DNA of 64,000 nucleotides from Glaciecola sp. (GTDB taxonomy: Bacteria > Pseudomonadota > Gammaproteobacteria > Enterobacterales > Alteromonadaceae). Within the stretch, counting starts at the first letter, position 1. The number at the start of each line of letters is the position of its first letter. The stretch covers positions 1-64,000 of the forward strand of contig JAQWNF010000001.1 of NCBI GenBank assembly GCA_029246415.1, in the 5' to 3' direction. The notes below the pieces were generated by a model. The model saw nothing but the letters and a program-made list of their open reading frames with translations, searched no databases and was not told the origin of the DNA. Positions 1 through 9,823 of the stretch are shown here, one piece after another. Position numbers and translations under genes: made by a program.

Positions 1-69
1 GATGGTCAATCTTATACGTTGGCTGTAATGAATATTGAAAAAGGTAATCTTGTCCCGGTCTTTGACTAG
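1..69 (+). CDS. rimP: Ribosome maturation factor RimP, C-terminal end (partial)
   Basis: Only the last 22 codons are present. The reading frame is open from base 1 and ends at TAG 67-69. The tail, with the motif IEKGNLVPVF just before the stop, resembles the C-terminus of RimP, the 30S maturation factor. The gene lies 26 bases before nusA, which is the standard rimP-nusA-infB order. The call rests on this short tail plus gene order, and the body of the protein is outside the window. Confidence 0.8.
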   Translation, partial: DGQSYTLAVMNIEKGNLVPVFD

Positions 70-95
70 GTTCATCAAAATAGGAATAGAGTATC

Positions 96-1580
96 ATGAG
101 TAAAGAGATCTTATTAGTTGCCGAAGCGGTTTCAAATGAAAAACAAGTTCCAAAAGAAAAAATCTTTGAAGCCCTTGAAATAGCGCTATCTACTGCCACC
201 AAAAAGAAAAACTCAGGCGAGATTGAAGTGCGCGTAGCCATCGACCGTGTAACAGGCGATTTTGATACATTTCGTCAGTGGTTAGTTATTGCTGATGACC
301 AAGAGCAAGAAAATCCATATGCAGAAATGACTCTTTCTGCTGCACAAATTGATGAGCCAGACATTCAACTTGGTGATTTTGTTGAAGAACAAATCGAATC
401 AATTAAATTTGACCGTATTACCACGCAAACGGCTAAACAAGTAATTTTCCAGAAAGTGCGTGAAGCTGAACGTGCGCAAATGATTGCCGAATACGAAGAC
501 CGTGTGGGTGAGCTAGTAACCGGTACAGTTAAAAAAGTAAACCGCGATAACATCTTAATTGACTTAGGTAATAATGCTGAAGGCGTAATCTACCGTGATG
601 ATATGTTACCACGTGAAAATTTCCGTCCAGGTGATCGTGTTCGTGGTCTATTATATGTCATACGTCCAGAAGCTCGTGGTGCTCAGTTATTTATTTCTCG
701 CAGCCACCCAGACATGATTGTTGAGTTGTTCCGCTTAGAAGTACCAGAAATTGCTGAAGAAACACTTGAAATTAAAGCAGCCGCTCGTGATCCAGGTTCA
801 CGCGCTAAAATTGCTGTTAAAACGAATGATAAGCGCCTTGATCCTGTGGGTGCATGCGTTGGTATGCGTGGTTCACGTGTTCAAGCTGTATCTAGCGAAC
901 TTGGTGGAGAACGTGTTGACATCGTATTGTGGGATGAAGAAGCACCACAGTTTGTCATCAATGCCATGGCACCTGCTGAAGTAGCACGAATTGTTGCTGA
1001 TGAAGACACGATGACAATGGATGTTGCTGTAGAGCCAGAAAACTTGGCACAAGCTATCGGTAAATCAGGCCAAAACGTGCGTTTAGCTAGTCAGTTAACT
1101 GGCTGGGAATTAAACGTCATGACTATCGAAGACTTAGAGAAAAAGCAAAAAGATGAAAGTGCTCAAGTCATTGATGTATTTGTCGCTGGATTAGATATAG
1201 ACGAAGAATTTGCTGGCGTATTAGCGGACGAAGGCTTTACCTCTTTAGAGGAAATTGCTTATGTTCCGGTAAGTGAACTGCTAGAAATAGAAGGGTTAGA
1301 TGAAGATACTATTGAAGAGCTACGTAATCGTGCTCGTGCGTATCTAACCACCAAAGCGTTGGCCAATGAGGAATCATTAGAGCCAAAAGAAGAGTTGTTA
1401 AATCTTGCTGGCATGACCAATGAAATTGCGGTCGCGTTAGCTAAACAAGGCGTAACTGATTTAGAAGAGTTAGCCGAACAAGGTACCGATGAGATTTGTG
1501 ATATTGAAGGGCTTGATGAGAAAAGCGCAGGTGAATTTATTATGGCTGCACGTAATATTAAGTGGTTCAACGAAGAGTAA
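96..1580 (+). CDS. nusA: Transcription termination/antitermination factor NusA
   Basis: NusA binds RNA polymerase and nascent RNA and modulates pausing, termination and antitermination. At 494 residues it has the usual full gammaproteobacterial length. An N-terminal RNAP-binding domain (about 1-130) is followed by an S1 domain (about 135-200, [16 protein letters not shown]), KH1 with [10 protein letters not shown] at 252-261, KH2 with [11 protein letters not shown] at 321-331, and two acidic C-terminal repeats rich in helix-hairpin-helix-like segments. The last part is present only in proteobacterial NusA. The ATG follows an AGGAATAGAG ribosome site. The gene sits between rimP and infB in the conserved operon. 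The identification is secure. Confidence 0.97.
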   Translation: MSKEILLVAEAVSNEKQVPKEKIFEALEIALSTATKKKNSGEIEVRVAIDRVTGDFDTFRQWLVIADDQEQENPYAEMTLSAAQIDEPDIQLGDFVEEQIESIKFDRITTQTAKQVIFQKVREAERAQMIAEYEDRVGELVTGTVKKVNRDNILIDLGNNAEGVIYRDDMLPRENFRPGDRVRGLLYVIRPEARGAQLFISRSHPDMIVELFRLEVPEIAEETLEIKAAARDPGSRAKIAVKTNDKRLDPVGACVGMRGSRVQAVSSELGGERVDIVLWDEEAPQFVINAMAPAEVARIVADEDTMTMDVAVEPENLAQAIGKSGQNVRLASQLTGWELNVMTIEDLEKKQKDESAQVIDVFVAGLDIDEEFAGVLADEGFTSLEEIAYVPVSELLEIEGLDEDTIEELRNRARAYLTTKALANEESLEPKEELLNLAGMTNEIAVALAKQGVTDLEELAEQGTDEICDIEGLDEKSAGEFIMAARNIKWFNEE

Positions 1581-1606
1581 TCACGGTCGACATAGAGGAG
1601 AGGGTA

Positions 1607-4210
1607 ATGTCTGAAGTTTCCATAGAAAAACTCGCGGGTGACATAGGCACCAACGTTGATCGCTTAGTTCAACAGTTTAAAGACGCTGGTTTAACTAAAA
1701 AAAGCGGTGATAACGTCACTGAAGATGAAAAAAAGCAATTGCTTGATCATCTTGCAAAGTCACATGGCAGTGAAGGTAACGTCACGCCAACTAAAATGAC
1801 GTTGACACGAAAAACGACAAGTACATTATCGGTAGGTAAATCGAAAAATGTTAAAGTTGAAGTACGTAAAAAACGTACATTTGTGAAACGTTCACCTGAA
1901 GATGAAGCGAAAATCGCAGCTGAAGAGTTAGCTCGTCAAGCTGCAGAGCAAGCTAAGCTTGAAGCAGAGCAACAAGCTGCTGAAGCTGCAAAGCTGGCTG
2001 CTGAAGAAAAAGTTCGTTTAGCCGCTGAAGCACGTAAACAAGCTGAAGCTGAGCAAATTGCTCGTGCTGAAAAAGCCAAAAAAGACGCAGAAGAGCGCAA
2101 GAAAAATGAACCGCAAATGACAGCGGAAGAAAAAGCTGCTCAAGAGCAATCGCGCAAAGAAGCCGAAAAGCTACGTAAAGCACAAGAAGATGAGACGCAA
2201 CGCAAGCTTGAAGAAGATGCGAAAAAAGCGGCTGATGAAGCTCGTAAACTTGCTCAAGAAAATGAACGTCGTTGGAAAGAAGAAGAAGAACGTCGTAAAG
2301 CGCAAGAAGCTGAAGAAGTTCACGTTCATTCAAACCGCTACGCTCAAGAAGCTGAAGACGCGGAAGATTTACAAATTGAACAACGTGGATCTCGTCGTCG
2401 TAAGAAGAAAAAAGCTGGTGAAAACCTTAAGCAAGGTTTCAATAAACCTGCAGCACCTGTTGAGCGTATTGTTAAACTTGGCGAGACCATCACCGTTGGT
2501 GAGTTAGCAAGTAAGTTAGCAATCAAAGCCAATGAAGTTATCAAAACCATGATGAAAATGGGTGAGATGGCGACCATTAACCAAATTCTTGACCAAGATA
2601 CTGCTGTACTAGTAGTAGATGAAATGGGCCATAAATATGAGTTAGTTAATGACAATGCCCTTGAAGATGAATTAATTGCAGACGCAACGGGTGGTGTTAA
2701 GACTCCACGTGCACCAGTAGTTACTATCATGGGTCACGTTGACCATGGTAAAACATCATTACTTGATTATATTCGTCGTGCGAAAGTGGCAGATGGCGAG
2801 GCGGGTGGTATTACCCAGCACATTGGTGCATATTCAGTTGAAACTGATAACGGTAAGATTACTTTCTTAGATACCCCTGGACACGCGGCGTTTACCGCAA
2901 TGCGTGCTCGTGGAGCCACCGCTACTGATATCGTTATTTTGGTAGTTGCAGCAGATGATGGTGTAATGCCACAGACCAAAGAAGCAGTACAGCATGCTAA
3001 AGCAGCTGGCGTTCCTTTGATTGTTGCTGTGAACAAGATGGATAAAGAAGCTGCTGATCCCGATCGCGTTAAGACTGAATTGTCTCAACTTGAAGTTATT
3101 TCAGAAGAGTGGGGCGGTGAGCATCAGTTCGTCAACGTTTCGGCTAAGACAGGTATGGGCATTGACTCATTACTTGAAGCGATTAACTTACAAGCTGAAA
3201 TGTTAGATTTCCGTGCAGTACCGACTGGTCCTGGTCGTGGTCTTGTTATTGAATCACGTCTTGATAAAGGGCGCGGCCCAGTAGCATCTGTATTGATCCA
3301 AGAAGGTCAACTTAAAGCAGGCGATATTTTATTATGTGGTCTTGAGTACGGACGTGTTCGTGCCATGCGTGATGAAAACGGTAAAGAAGTTAAAGTTGCC
3401 GGACCTTCAACTCCTGTTGAAGTATTAGGTCTATCAGGTGTACCAGTTGCAGGTGAAGACGCATTAGTCGTCAATGACGAGCGTAAAGCCCGTGAAGTTG
3501 CTTCTAAGCGTTCAATTAAACAACGTGAAGTTAAACTTGCTAAGCAACAGAAAGCGAAACTTGAAAACATGTTTGCGAACATGGAAGCAGGTGATGTATC
3601 TGAGCTTAACGTGGTACTTAAAGCTGACGTACAAGGTTCGATTGAAGCGATTGCTGACTCACTAACTAAGCTTTCAACTGATGAAGTTAAAGTGAATATT
3701 GTTGGTTCGGGTGTAGGTGGTATTACTGAAACTGACGCTTCATTAGCTGCAGCTTCAAGTGCTATTATCGTTGGCTTTAACGTACGTGCTGATGCAACTG
3801 CACGTCGTATCATCGAAGCTGAAGAGATTGACTTGCGTTATTATTCTGTTATCTACAGCTTGATTGATGAAGTTAAAGCTGCAATGAGCGGTATGCTTGC
3901 ACCAGAATTCAGACAAGAAATTATTGGTCTTGCTGAAGTACGTGATGTATTTAAATCACCGAAAATTGGTGCCATCGCTGGTTGTATGGTAACTGAAGGC
4001 GTTATTAAGCGTAACAACCCAATCCGTGTATTACGTGATAATGTCGTGATTTACGAAGGTGAGCTTGAATCACTACGTCGCTTTAAAGATGACGTTCAAG
4101 ACGTGAAGAAAGGTATCGAATGTGGTATCGGCGTTAAGAACTACAATGATGTTAAAGTAGGCGACCAAATCGAAGTATTTGAAATCGTTGAAGTAGCGCG
4201 TGAATTGTAA
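1607..4210 (+). CDS. infB: Translation initiation factor IF-2
   Basis: IF-2 is the GTPase that brings initiator tRNA to the 30S subunit and promotes subunit joining. I place the start at ATG 1607, preceded by GAGGAGAGGG, rather than at an in-frame codon inside the end of nusA. This gives 867 residues. The order is an N-terminal IF2_N domain (about 1-55), a long Ala/Glu/Lys-rich charged helical stretch (about 95-250), a second IF2_N domain, and the G domain with GHVDHGKT at 376-383, DTPGH at 422-426 and NKMD at 476-479. The C-terminal domains bind fMet-tRNA. The gene closes the transcription unit with nusA, and a hairpin terminator follows. Confidence 0.97.
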   Translation: MSEVSIEKLAGDIGTNVDRLVQQFKDAGLTKKSGDNVTEDEKKQLLDHLAKSHGSEGNVTPTKMTLTRKTTSTLSVGKSKNVKVEVRKKRTFVKRSPEDEAKIAAEELARQAAEQAKLEAEQQAAEAAKLAAEEKVRLAAEARKQAEAEQIARAEKAKKDAEERKKNEPQMTAEEKAAQEQSRKEAEKLRKAQEDETQRKLEEDAKKAADEARKLAQENERRWKEEEERRKAQEAEEVHVHSNRYAQEAEDAEDLQIEQRGSRRRKKKKAGENLKQGFNKPAAPVERIVKLGETITVGELASKLAIKANEVIKTMMKMGEMATINQILDQDTAVLVVDEMGHKYELVNDNALEDELIADATGGVKTPRAPVVTIMGHVDHGKTSLLDYIRRAKVADGEAGGITQHIGAYSVETDNGKITFLDTPGHAAFTAMRARGATATDIVILVVAADDGVMPQTKEAVQHAKAAGVPLIVAVNKMDKEAADPDRVKTELSQLEVISEEWGGEHQFVNVSAKTGMGIDSLLEAINLQAEMLDFRAVPTGPGRGLVIESRLDKGRGPVASVLIQEGQLKAGDILLCGLEYGRVRAMRDENGKEVKVAGPSTPVEVLGLSGVPVAGEDALVVNDERKAREVASKRSIKQREVKLAKQQKAKLENMFANMEAGDVSELNVVLKADVQGSIEAIADSLTKLSTDEVKVNIVGSGVGGITETDASLAAASSAIIVGFNVRADATARRIIEAEEIDLRYYSVIYSLIDEVKAAMSGMLAPEFRQEIIGLAEVRDVFKSPKIGAIAGCMVTEGVIKRNNPIRVLRDNVVIYEGELESLRRFKDDVQDVKKGIECGIGVKNYNDVKVGDQIEVFEIVEVAREL

Positions 4211-4236
4211 TTCACCGTTATAACAATTAGTTAAGA

Positions 4237-4258
4237 CGGAGGCCTTTGCCTCCGTTTT
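4237..4258 (+). terminator. Intrinsic terminator after infB
   Basis: A 7-bp perfect GC-rich stem (CGGAGGC / GCCTCCG) is followed by TTTTCGTTT. It lies 26 bases after the infB stop and about 50 bases before rbfA, so rbfA-truB may be partly uncoupled from the upstream operon. Confidence 0.8.
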
Positions 4259-4309
4259 CGTTTATATAGATCGCACCCAATTGAGTCGATCTCAGATAGG
4301 ATATATATT

Positions 4310-4735
4310 ATGGCTCGTGAATTTTCGCGTACCGATAGAGTCTCGCAACAAGTGCATAAAGAAATTGCGAGCATTTTAAACCAAGAATTTAAACATCAAG
4401 CCCCTGATCTTTGTATGGTGACGGTATCGGGTGTTGAGATATCTCGTGATCTCGCCCATGCAAAAGTGTATGTCACCTTTTTAGAAATGGACGAAGAAAA
4501 AGTCAAAGCGTCAATGGCGTTACTTGAAGAAGGCAAAAGCTTTGTCCGAGGCTTGTTATCGCGTCGTGTACGTATGCGTAACACCCCTGCGTTGAAATTC
4601 ATTCAAGATCGTTCAATTACTGAAGGCATGCGTATTTCTAATATCGTGTCACAAGTAACGCGTGAAGAAGAAGCAAAGCGCGGTTCTCAAATCGATTCAG
4701 AGCAAGCCTCTGAAGATAACAAACCTGCTGAGTAA
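4310..4735 (+). CDS. rbfA: 30S ribosome-binding factor RbfA
   Basis: RbfA is a KH-like protein needed for late 30S maturation and cold adaptation. The 141-residue product starts MAREFSRTDRVSQQ, typical of the family, and carries the conserved segment around residues 80-105 (SFVRGLLSRRVRMRNTPAL). The C-terminal 20 or so residues are acidic and low in complexity, as is common. A weak AGGATATAT ribosome site precedes the ATG. The truB start codon lies three bases after the stop, so the two are translationally close. Confidence 0.95.
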   Translation: MAREFSRTDRVSQQVHKEIASILNQEFKHQAPDLCMVTVSGVEISRDLAHAKVYVTFLEMDEEKVKASMALLEEGKSFVRGLLSRRVRMRNTPALKFIQDRSITEGMRISNIVSQVTREEEAKRGSQIDSEQASEDNKPAE

Positions 4736-4738
4736 GCA

Positions 4739-5737
4739 ATGGGACGTCGTCGTAAAGGCCGTGCAATCAACGGTGTGTTTTTGTTGGATAAGCCGTTAGG
4801 CGAATCTTCTAATATGGTATTACAAAAAGTGCGTGCTATGTATGGTGCGGCGAAAGCTGGTCACACAGGCGCACTTGATCCATTAGCCAGCGGTATGTTG
4901 CCAATCTGTTTGGGTGAAGCGACGAAGTTTTCACAGTTTCTACTCAATGCTGATAAAACCTATGAAGTCACTGCTACTTTGGGTGTGCGCACTACCACCT
5001 CGGACGCCGATGGTGAAGTGGTATCGACACTGCCAGTAACATCTACCCCTGAACAAATCACTCAAGCCTGTTTGAGCTTTTTAGGCCCATCTAAGCAAAT
5101 TCCATCGATGTTTTCTGCACTCAAGCACGAAGGCAAACCGTTATATTGGTATGCACGTCAAGGAATAGAGATTGAACGTCCAGCACGAGATATTACTATT
5201 TTTGCATTAGATATTTTGCGCATAGAAGGCAATCAAGTCGATATGCAGGTGCATTGTTCTAAAGGTACTTATATTCGCTCATTAGTGGATGATATCGGTC
5301 AAGTTTTAGGGTGTGGTGCTTATGTCAGTCGTTTGCATCGCTCTCAAGTTGCCGGGTACCCAAGTGATAAGATGATGAGCTTGGATGCTTTGCAATCGAT
5401 GGTTAATGAGCACCGTGTCGACAAAGGCAATGAACACCATGCTTATATCGACCCGTTATTATTGCCTATGGATACACCATTATATGCGTTAGGATCTGTT
5501 GTTGCGACAGCCAAACAAATTGAAGGTGTAAAAGTCGGTATGCCGTTTATCCCTGCACATATTAACCCTGCGCAAGTAGATGAGAGTATTGTAGATGTAA
5601 AAGCAATGGCACTGTCTGCTGATGGGCATGAACAGGTCAAAATTTATGATGAGCACGGCGCGATTTATGCGGTTGCCGAACTCAAACCCGATAGGTATTT
5701 GCAGCCTAAACGGGTAGTGGTTTACGAACAAGTGTAA
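4739..5737 (+). CDS. truB: tRNA pseudouridine-55 synthase TruB
   Basis: TruB makes pseudouridine 55 in the T-loop of tRNAs. The 332-residue protein shows [12 protein letters not shown] with the catalytic aspartate at D47, the downstream [13 protein letters not shown] motif, and a C-terminal PUA-like region. The length is slightly above the usual 305-315. It starts three bases after rbfA with no separate promoter visible. Downstream lies the rpsO promoter. Confidence 0.96.
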   Translation: MGRRRKGRAINGVFLLDKPLGESSNMVLQKVRAMYGAAKAGHTGALDPLASGMLPICLGEATKFSQFLLNADKTYEVTATLGVRTTTSDADGEVVSTLPVTSTPEQITQACLSFLGPSKQIPSMFSALKHEGKPLYWYARQGIEIERPARDITIFALDILRIEGNQVDMQVHCSKGTYIRSLVDDIGQVLGCGAYVSRLHRSQVAGYPSDKMMSLDALQSMVNEHRVDKGNEHHAYIDPLLLPMDTPLYALGSVVATAKQIEGVKVGMPFIPAHINPAQVDESIVDVKAMALSADGHEQVKIYDEHGAIYAVAELKPDRYLQPKRVVVYEQV

Positions 5738-5752
5738 ACTCACTGATTATAC

Positions 5753-5780
5753 TTGCGTTATTGGATAACATCCGTATAAT
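5753..5780 (+). promoter_or_regulatory. Promoter of rpsO
   Basis: TTGCGT (5753-5758) and a consensus TATAAT (5775-5780) are separated by 16 bases. The element lies between truB and rpsO and leaves a leader of about 60 bases. In other bacteria the rpsO leader is the site of S15 autoregulation. I did not establish a pseudoknot here. Confidence 0.7.
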
Positions 5781-5848
5781 ACGCGATTCTTCGACACAGC
5801 TGAATTAGTGATTGGCTGTGTTTACATTCACTTTATCTGGAGATAATT

Positions 5849-6118
5849 ATGTCACTAAGTACACAAGAAATCGCTGCAATCGTAGCAGACTACGCAACTA
5901 AAGAAGGCGACACTGGTTCACCTCAAGTACAAGTAGCTTTGTTAACGCACAACATCAACAAGCTTCAAGGTCACTTTAAGTCTCATAAAAAAGATCACCA
6001 CTCACGTCGTGGTTTATTACGTATGGTTTCTACCCGTCGTAAATTATTAGATTACCTTAAAGGCAAGAACGTTGAAGCGTATCAAGACCTTATTAAGCGT
6101 TTAGGCCTACGTCGTTAA
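5849..6118 (+). CDS. rpsO: 30S ribosomal protein S15
   Basis: S15 is a primary 16S rRNA-binding protein of the 30S platform. The 89 residues match the family length, with [14 protein letters not shown] near residue 20 and [20 protein letters not shown] near residue 50. Its own promoter precedes it and a strong terminator follows directly. In many gammaproteobacteria rpsO is followed by pnp; here the next genes are a toxin-antitoxin pair. Confidence 0.98.
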   Translation: MSLSTQEIAAIVADYATKEGDTGSPQVQVALLTHNINKLQGHFKSHKKDHHSRRGLLRMVSTRRKLLDYLKGKNVEAYQDLIKRLGLRR

Positions 6119-6138
6119 GACTGGCTAAAATGCAAAAA

Positions 6139-6173
6139 GGGCGCTTAACTGTTTGGTTAAGCGCCCTTTTTTT
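6139..6173 (+). terminator. Strong terminator after rpsO
   Basis: An 11-bp perfect stem (GGGCGCTTAAC / GTTAAGCGCCC) with a 6-base loop is followed by seven T residues, 20 bases after the rpsO stop. Confidence 0.93.
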
Positions 6174-6289
6174 GTGGGTGACGTAGCATCAATATCTTCT
6201 AACAACACCATAGCGAATTTGGTGCTAAATATTTTACTGACTCTTTTGCTAAGCACTACAAAAACATGTTTAATTATGATACATTTCAA

Positions 6290-6303
6290 CATCAAATTTG
6301 ATG
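6290..6303. promoter_or_regulatory. 14-bp palindrome, probable antitoxin operator
   Basis: The sequence CATCAAATTTGATG is a perfect palindrome. It sits 18 bases before the antitoxin ATG and 9 bases after a possible -10 (TATGAT, 6275-6280). Type II antitoxins with ribbon-helix-helix domains normally repress their own operon through such a site. That this is the operator is inference from position. Confidence 0.5.
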
Positions 6304-6321
6304 ATAAGACGGCAATCTTTT

Positions 6322-6513
6322 ATGAGAACTACGATTAGTATTGATGATGAACTTTTTGAGCAAGCTGCTCAATTTTGTCCGCCAAATAGCGACAAGGCGA
6401 GCGTTATAAGAGAAGCAATGCAGTCTTTTGTTCGACTACAAGCAGCAAAACGCCTAGCTTCTTTAGGTGGAGCAAGCCCTGAAATGAAAGATATACCAAG
6501 ACGGGTAAGTTAA
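6322..6513 (+). CDS. VapB-type ribbon-helix-helix antitoxin
   Basis: A 63-residue protein begins MRTTISIDDELFEQAA, the beta strand and helix of a VapB-like ribbon-helix-helix DNA-binding domain, and ends in a short tail expected to wrap the toxin. I chose the ATG at 6322 because the family pattern begins there; an upstream in-frame start would add eight unrelated residues. A PIN-domain toxin gene follows after three bases. The pair has no obvious link to its ribosomal and cell-wall neighbours, and two-gene modules of this kind often move between genomes. Confidence 0.85.
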   Translation: MRTTISIDDELFEQAAQFCPPNSDKASVIREAMQSFVRLQAAKRLASLGGASPEMKDIPRRVS

Positions 6514-6516
6514 ATT

Positions 6517-6879
6517 TTGGTTCTGGTCGATACCTCAGTTTGGGTTGCGCATTTCAAATCTCCCAATAGTAGATTAATAGAGTTATTGATAACAGATGAC
6601 GTTTGCTGCCACCCTCTGATAATTGCTGAGCTTGCCTGCGGAACGCCACCACAGCCAAGAACTACTACTCTGAAAGATTTCTCACTATTAAAAACATCAA
6701 CTATTGCAACGATGCAGGAAGTATTAGCATTTATAGAGCAACACAAAACTTATGGAAAAGGGTGTGGATATGTTGATATAGCACTACTAGCATCGGCTTT
6801 ACTTTCAAAAGAAACAAAACTTTGGACCTTAGACAAACGCCTACGTAAACTAGCAATCGAATTTAATCTAGATTTTTAA
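6517..6879 (+). CDS. VapC-type PIN-domain toxin (ribonuclease)
   Basis: This 120-residue PIN-domain protein is the likely toxin partner of the preceding antitoxin. The acidic metal-binding set is visible: D5 (VDTSVW), E38 (IIAELACG), D87 (GYVDIALLAS) and D106 (TLDKRL). VapC toxins cleave tRNA or rRNA; the target here is unknown. The best start is TTG at 6517, three bases after the antitoxin stop, since no ATG or GTG lies nearby in frame. A weak TTG start coupled to the antitoxin would keep toxin below antitoxin. The catalytic set is intact, so it is probably active. Confidence 0.85.
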   Translation: MVLVDTSVWVAHFKSPNSRLIELLITDDVCCHPLIIAELACGTPPQPRTTTLKDFSLLKTSTIATMQEVLAFIEQHKTYGKGCGYVDIALLASALLSKETKLWTLDKRLRKLAIEFNLDF

Positions 6880-6960
6880 TAATGTTTATCAGCAACATTA
6901 GTTTTCATAAAAGTATTGATGACATATTAAAAGTTGTGAATATTAGATTTACTCTACAGC

Positions 6961-8130
6961 TTAACCTACATACCTTCGCGGCAAGCGTGCTCGCCACCCC
7001 GTAAGAATTTCGTAGCATACGGTCTTCTTCCATTTGACCAAATCGCGTGGGTCGATCCATTCATCACCTTGTCCACCCATCAATACGACTTCATCACCAA
7101 TCGCCACATCGGGTATATGGGACACATCGACCATCATTGCATCCATGGCATTGCCACCAACCACCGGACATTGTTGTCCATGGATCAATACATAGCCTTC
7201 ATTGCGCACGCGAGGGTAGCCATCACCATAACCTATCGGTAAGATTGCAATTTGCATGGGCGTGCTTGCAGTAAAGTGCATCCCGTAACCGACACAATCG
7301 CCTTCATGTAATTGACGTAAAGCTGGAATACTCGCCTTGACTGACATCACTGGAGCCAAGCCATCGATACGTTTACAGACCAGCGAAGGGTACACACCTA
7401 AGTGTAAAATACCGCTTCTGATCATATTAAAATGGGCATGGGGCAAATCTAATAATCCGCCTGTGTTGGACATATGGACCAACGGGATCGTTATGTCAGA
7501 TTGCTCTAAAGCCTCTAATACCGATACGAAACGGCTATGTTGTAGATTGGCGTACGTTTTATCCGCTTCATCTGACATCGCAAAGTGACTCATGAGTCCT
7601 TCAAGGTACAAATGTTCACATTCATTTGCGATGTATTCTATCACCGAAAACGCCTCATCCCAACGTACACCCCAGCGGCTCATACCACTATCAATCTCAA
7701 TATGCACAGGGTGAAAGGCCTGTGATGTGTGTTCGGCCGAACCTTGTTGCACATACTCATTAAAGCGCTTGGCTTTACTAATATCGTTGACACAACAGGT
7801 GATCTTATATGCTACACAGGCGGAAAACTCTTCATCACTCACTTCACCGAAGATCAAAATTGGTAATGCAATGTCCGCTTCGCGTAATTCTATTGCTTCA
7901 TCGATCGTCTCGACTGCAAGATAATCATAGCCTGCATCAACGGCAGCTTGAGCGACTACCACTGCGCCATGTCCATAAGCTTGGTCTTTGACTACGCAGA
8001 GCTTTTTGAGATGAGAGGGGGTATCTGCATTGATCAAGGTAAAGTTTTTGATGAGTTGTCCATGGTCAATTTCAACCCACGCGCTGCGAATACCGGAAAA
8101 TTCATTGTTAACATGTTTATTGGTGTGCAT
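6961..8130 (-). CDS. alr: Alanine racemase family protein (fold-type III PLP enzyme)
   Basis: The protein has the alanine racemase fold: a PLP barrel and a C-terminal beta domain. The PLP lysine is K48 in VVKDQAYGHG, and the second catalytic base is Y282 in VGYGMHF. GYGDGYPR and the terminal RLPRRYV also fit. The usual text around the lysine is VKANAYGHG, so this is a diverged member and its amino acid may not be alanine. I use the ATG at 8130 (389 residues), preceded by AGGAG and overlapping the upstream stop as TAATG; a longer form from 8151 lacks such a site. It is translationally coupled to the PurD-like ligase before it. Confidence 0.85.
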   Translation of the reverse strand: MHTNKHVNNEFSGIRSAWVEIDHGQLIKNFTLINADTPSHLKKLCVVKDQAYGHGAVVVAQAAVDAGYDYLAVETIDEAIELREADIALPILIFGEVSDEEFSACVAYKITCCVNDISKAKRFNEYVQQGSAEHTSQAFHPVHIEIDSGMSRWGVRWDEAFSVIEYIANECEHLYLEGLMSHFAMSDEADKTYANLQHSRFVSVLEALEQSDITIPLVHMSNTGGLLDLPHAHFNMIRSGILHLGVYPSLVCKRIDGLAPVMSVKASIPALRQLHEGDCVGYGMHFTASTPMQIAILPIGYGDGYPRVRNEGYVLIHGQQCPVVGGNAMDAMMVDVSHIPDVAIGDEVVLMGGQGDEWIDPRDLVKWKKTVCYEILTGWRARLPRRYVG

Positions 8131-9395
8131 TATTCCGCTCCTGGTGGCCACATGGTTGCGCCAATATCGGTGCGGTAATAACTATTTGAACAACTTATTT
8201 GCGTAAGTAAGGCATAGGCATTTGATATCGCGTCGTCCTTGTTTAACCCATATGCATTAACATCAAGCAAGCGGTGCCCATCGGCTAGAGGAGTGTTCTT
8301 ATTACTTGCAATAACTTCATTTAACCACACATCGCCTTTCAGTGAGGATAACTGCGTAGGCAAAGATAATGGAAACGCGGGGCCTGTTACACTCAAAAAC
8401 GGATAACCATAGCCCGCAAGCGTAATGGAACAGCCCATAGCTTTGTCGTGATTAAATTCAGGGGTAAATTTCCTACCATCTATTACGGCACGAAGCATAT
8501 CCAATGGATTCTTGAGCATGCGCATAATCATCGGTCCACATGTCACGCCCAAGCGAGAATTGTATTCAATGACCGACCAAGTACCTTGTTTCAAAATCGC
8601 AGTCACTTGTAAAGGACCGGTATAGTTGACTTGTTTTAGCCATGGTTGCAGTGGAGCAATCAATGTAGCAGCCAAACCATATTGGTCATCTGGATCAGCT
8701 TCAATCAGCCCTCCTAACGGTGCACCGGCAATTTTACCCATGTTGCCATTAAATGCGCGCTTGTATTCTTGGTTACTGACTAATGATGTGATGTCACCAT
8801 TTTGCACAAACACAATATGCCCGGCTTCTTTGTGCCCCATATACTCTTGAAAAAACACGCCTTCGGCATAATCAATCCTATCCAGCCAGCTTTGTGTATC
8901 CGCTAAGGTTTCACAGACAATCGTGTGGATTGGGCTAGTGGGAGAGCATAAGGTGTTTTTGATCACGTATGGGTCGGGATGAGTATCTAAAAAGGCTTGT
9001 GCGTCGAGACGATTTTGGGCCACAAATGAGCGAGGAAACACGATACCAGCCTCTTCACCAACCCGCTGAGCAAAGGCACGGTCACGCTCGATTAACAAGG
9101 CTTCACCCGATGGACAAAACACGGCGATACGTTGGCTTAACTCAGCTGCCCAAGATTGTTGTGCCCAATCTATAGACATGGGGATCATAATATCACACGG
9201 GTGTGTATCTAATAATGCCAACGGTGAAGGATAATCATGCTCGTCATAAGTCGAACAGACTTGTTGTGGACCATAATGTCCATAGTCGCGACTTAACCAA
9301 ACGATAACGTTGGCACCGGCGTCTTGTAAGGTTTGTGCAAGGCCGTGGGTAAAAGCACCCACACCGATTACTAACACTGATAAAGGGGTTTGCAT
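8130..9395 (-). CDS. PurD-like ATP-grasp ligase
   Basis: The 421-residue protein follows the layout of phosphoribosylamine-glycine ligase (PurD/GARS): an N-terminal Rossmann-like part, an ATP-grasp domain with QEYKRAFNGNMGKIAG (PurD usually QDHKR...GPNTGGMG), a metal/ATP segment SVIEYNSRLG (PurD EFNVRFGDPE), and a C-terminal GARS_C-like piece with a RTDIG tail. The PurD N-terminal GGREHAL signature is replaced by GVGAFTHGL. The gene lies next to a racemase and not with purH. I infer a specialised carboxylate-amine ligase rather than the housekeeping PurD. Its stop overlaps the racemase start. Confidence 0.75.
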   Translation of the reverse strand: MQTPLSVLVIGVGAFTHGLAQTLQDAGANVIVWLSRDYGHYGPQQVCSTYDEHDYPSPLALLDTHPCDIMIPMSIDWAQQSWAAELSQRIAVFCPSGEALLIERDRAFAQRVGEEAGIVFPRSFVAQNRLDAQAFLDTHPDPYVIKNTLCSPTSPIHTIVCETLADTQSWLDRIDYAEGVFFQEYMGHKEAGHIVFVQNGDITSLVSNQEYKRAFNGNMGKIAGAPLGGLIEADPDDQYGLAATLIAPLQPWLKQVNYTGPLQVTAILKQGTWSVIEYNSRLGVTCGPMIMRMLKNPLDMLRAVIDGRKFTPEFNHDKAMGCSITLAGYGYPFLSVTGPAFPLSLPTQLSSLKGDVWLNEVIASNKNTPLADGHRLLDVNAYGLNKDDAISNAYALLTQISCSNSYYRTDIGATMWPPGAE

Positions 9396-9569
9396 GACAA
9401 CTCGTTGTTATTATTTTTTGTCAATTTTAGACAGTTAGGACGCAAATTGCGAGGGAAATGTGGCTCTATGGTATTAAAGGCGATGTGTCCATTCTTTTAT
9501 GTAATATTCGGATTATCAAAATCGTATCAATATCAGTCTGTTTAAAGAAAATAATATGACTTCCATGCG

Positions 9570-9779
9570 GTGATTTTAAATAGCCATTTGAGATTCAGTG
9601 AACTTCGCGAAGTACAACCCGATATTGTATTGGTTGGTGCAGGAGTAAGAACTGATCCAGACCATTTTTTATTGTTTGAGCGGCTTATCAATGTCATTCA
9701 TACTCAAGCGGCCAATGCGAAAATTGCTTTTAATACACTACTATATGATTCGCTTGAATCAGTGCAAAGATGGGGCTAG
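9570..9779 (+). pseudogene. Remnant of a conserved small protein, 5' end missing
   Basis: The frame encodes about 69 residues that read like the C-terminal half of a conserved uncharacterised proteobacterial protein: DIVLVGAGVRTDPDHFLLFE, then LINVIH, AKIAFNT and a terminal VQRW. Family members as I remember them carry about 60 further N-terminal residues. The bases from 9396 to 9570 do not encode such a part in any frame I read, there is no ribosome site, and the only start is GTG. I therefore call it a 5'-truncated remnant. A functional short form cannot be excluded. Confidence 0.45.
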
Positions 9780-9823
9780 ATAACCATTAAAAACAGAACA
9801 TTTACAATAGGTTACTTGTCCTT

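Noticed and set aside
365-553. Minus-strand frame inside nusA, and many like it across the window
   Set aside because: These frames lie wholly inside strong genes, lack ribosome sites and show no family motifs. They are shadows.
1953-2333. 126-codon minus-strand frame within infB, rich in Leu and Gln
   Set aside because: It mirrors the Ala/Glu/Lys repeat of IF-2; the composition follows from the repeat.
6961-8151. Longer racemase start at 8151
   Set aside because: The ATG at 8130 has AGGAG at good spacing and couples to the upstream stop.
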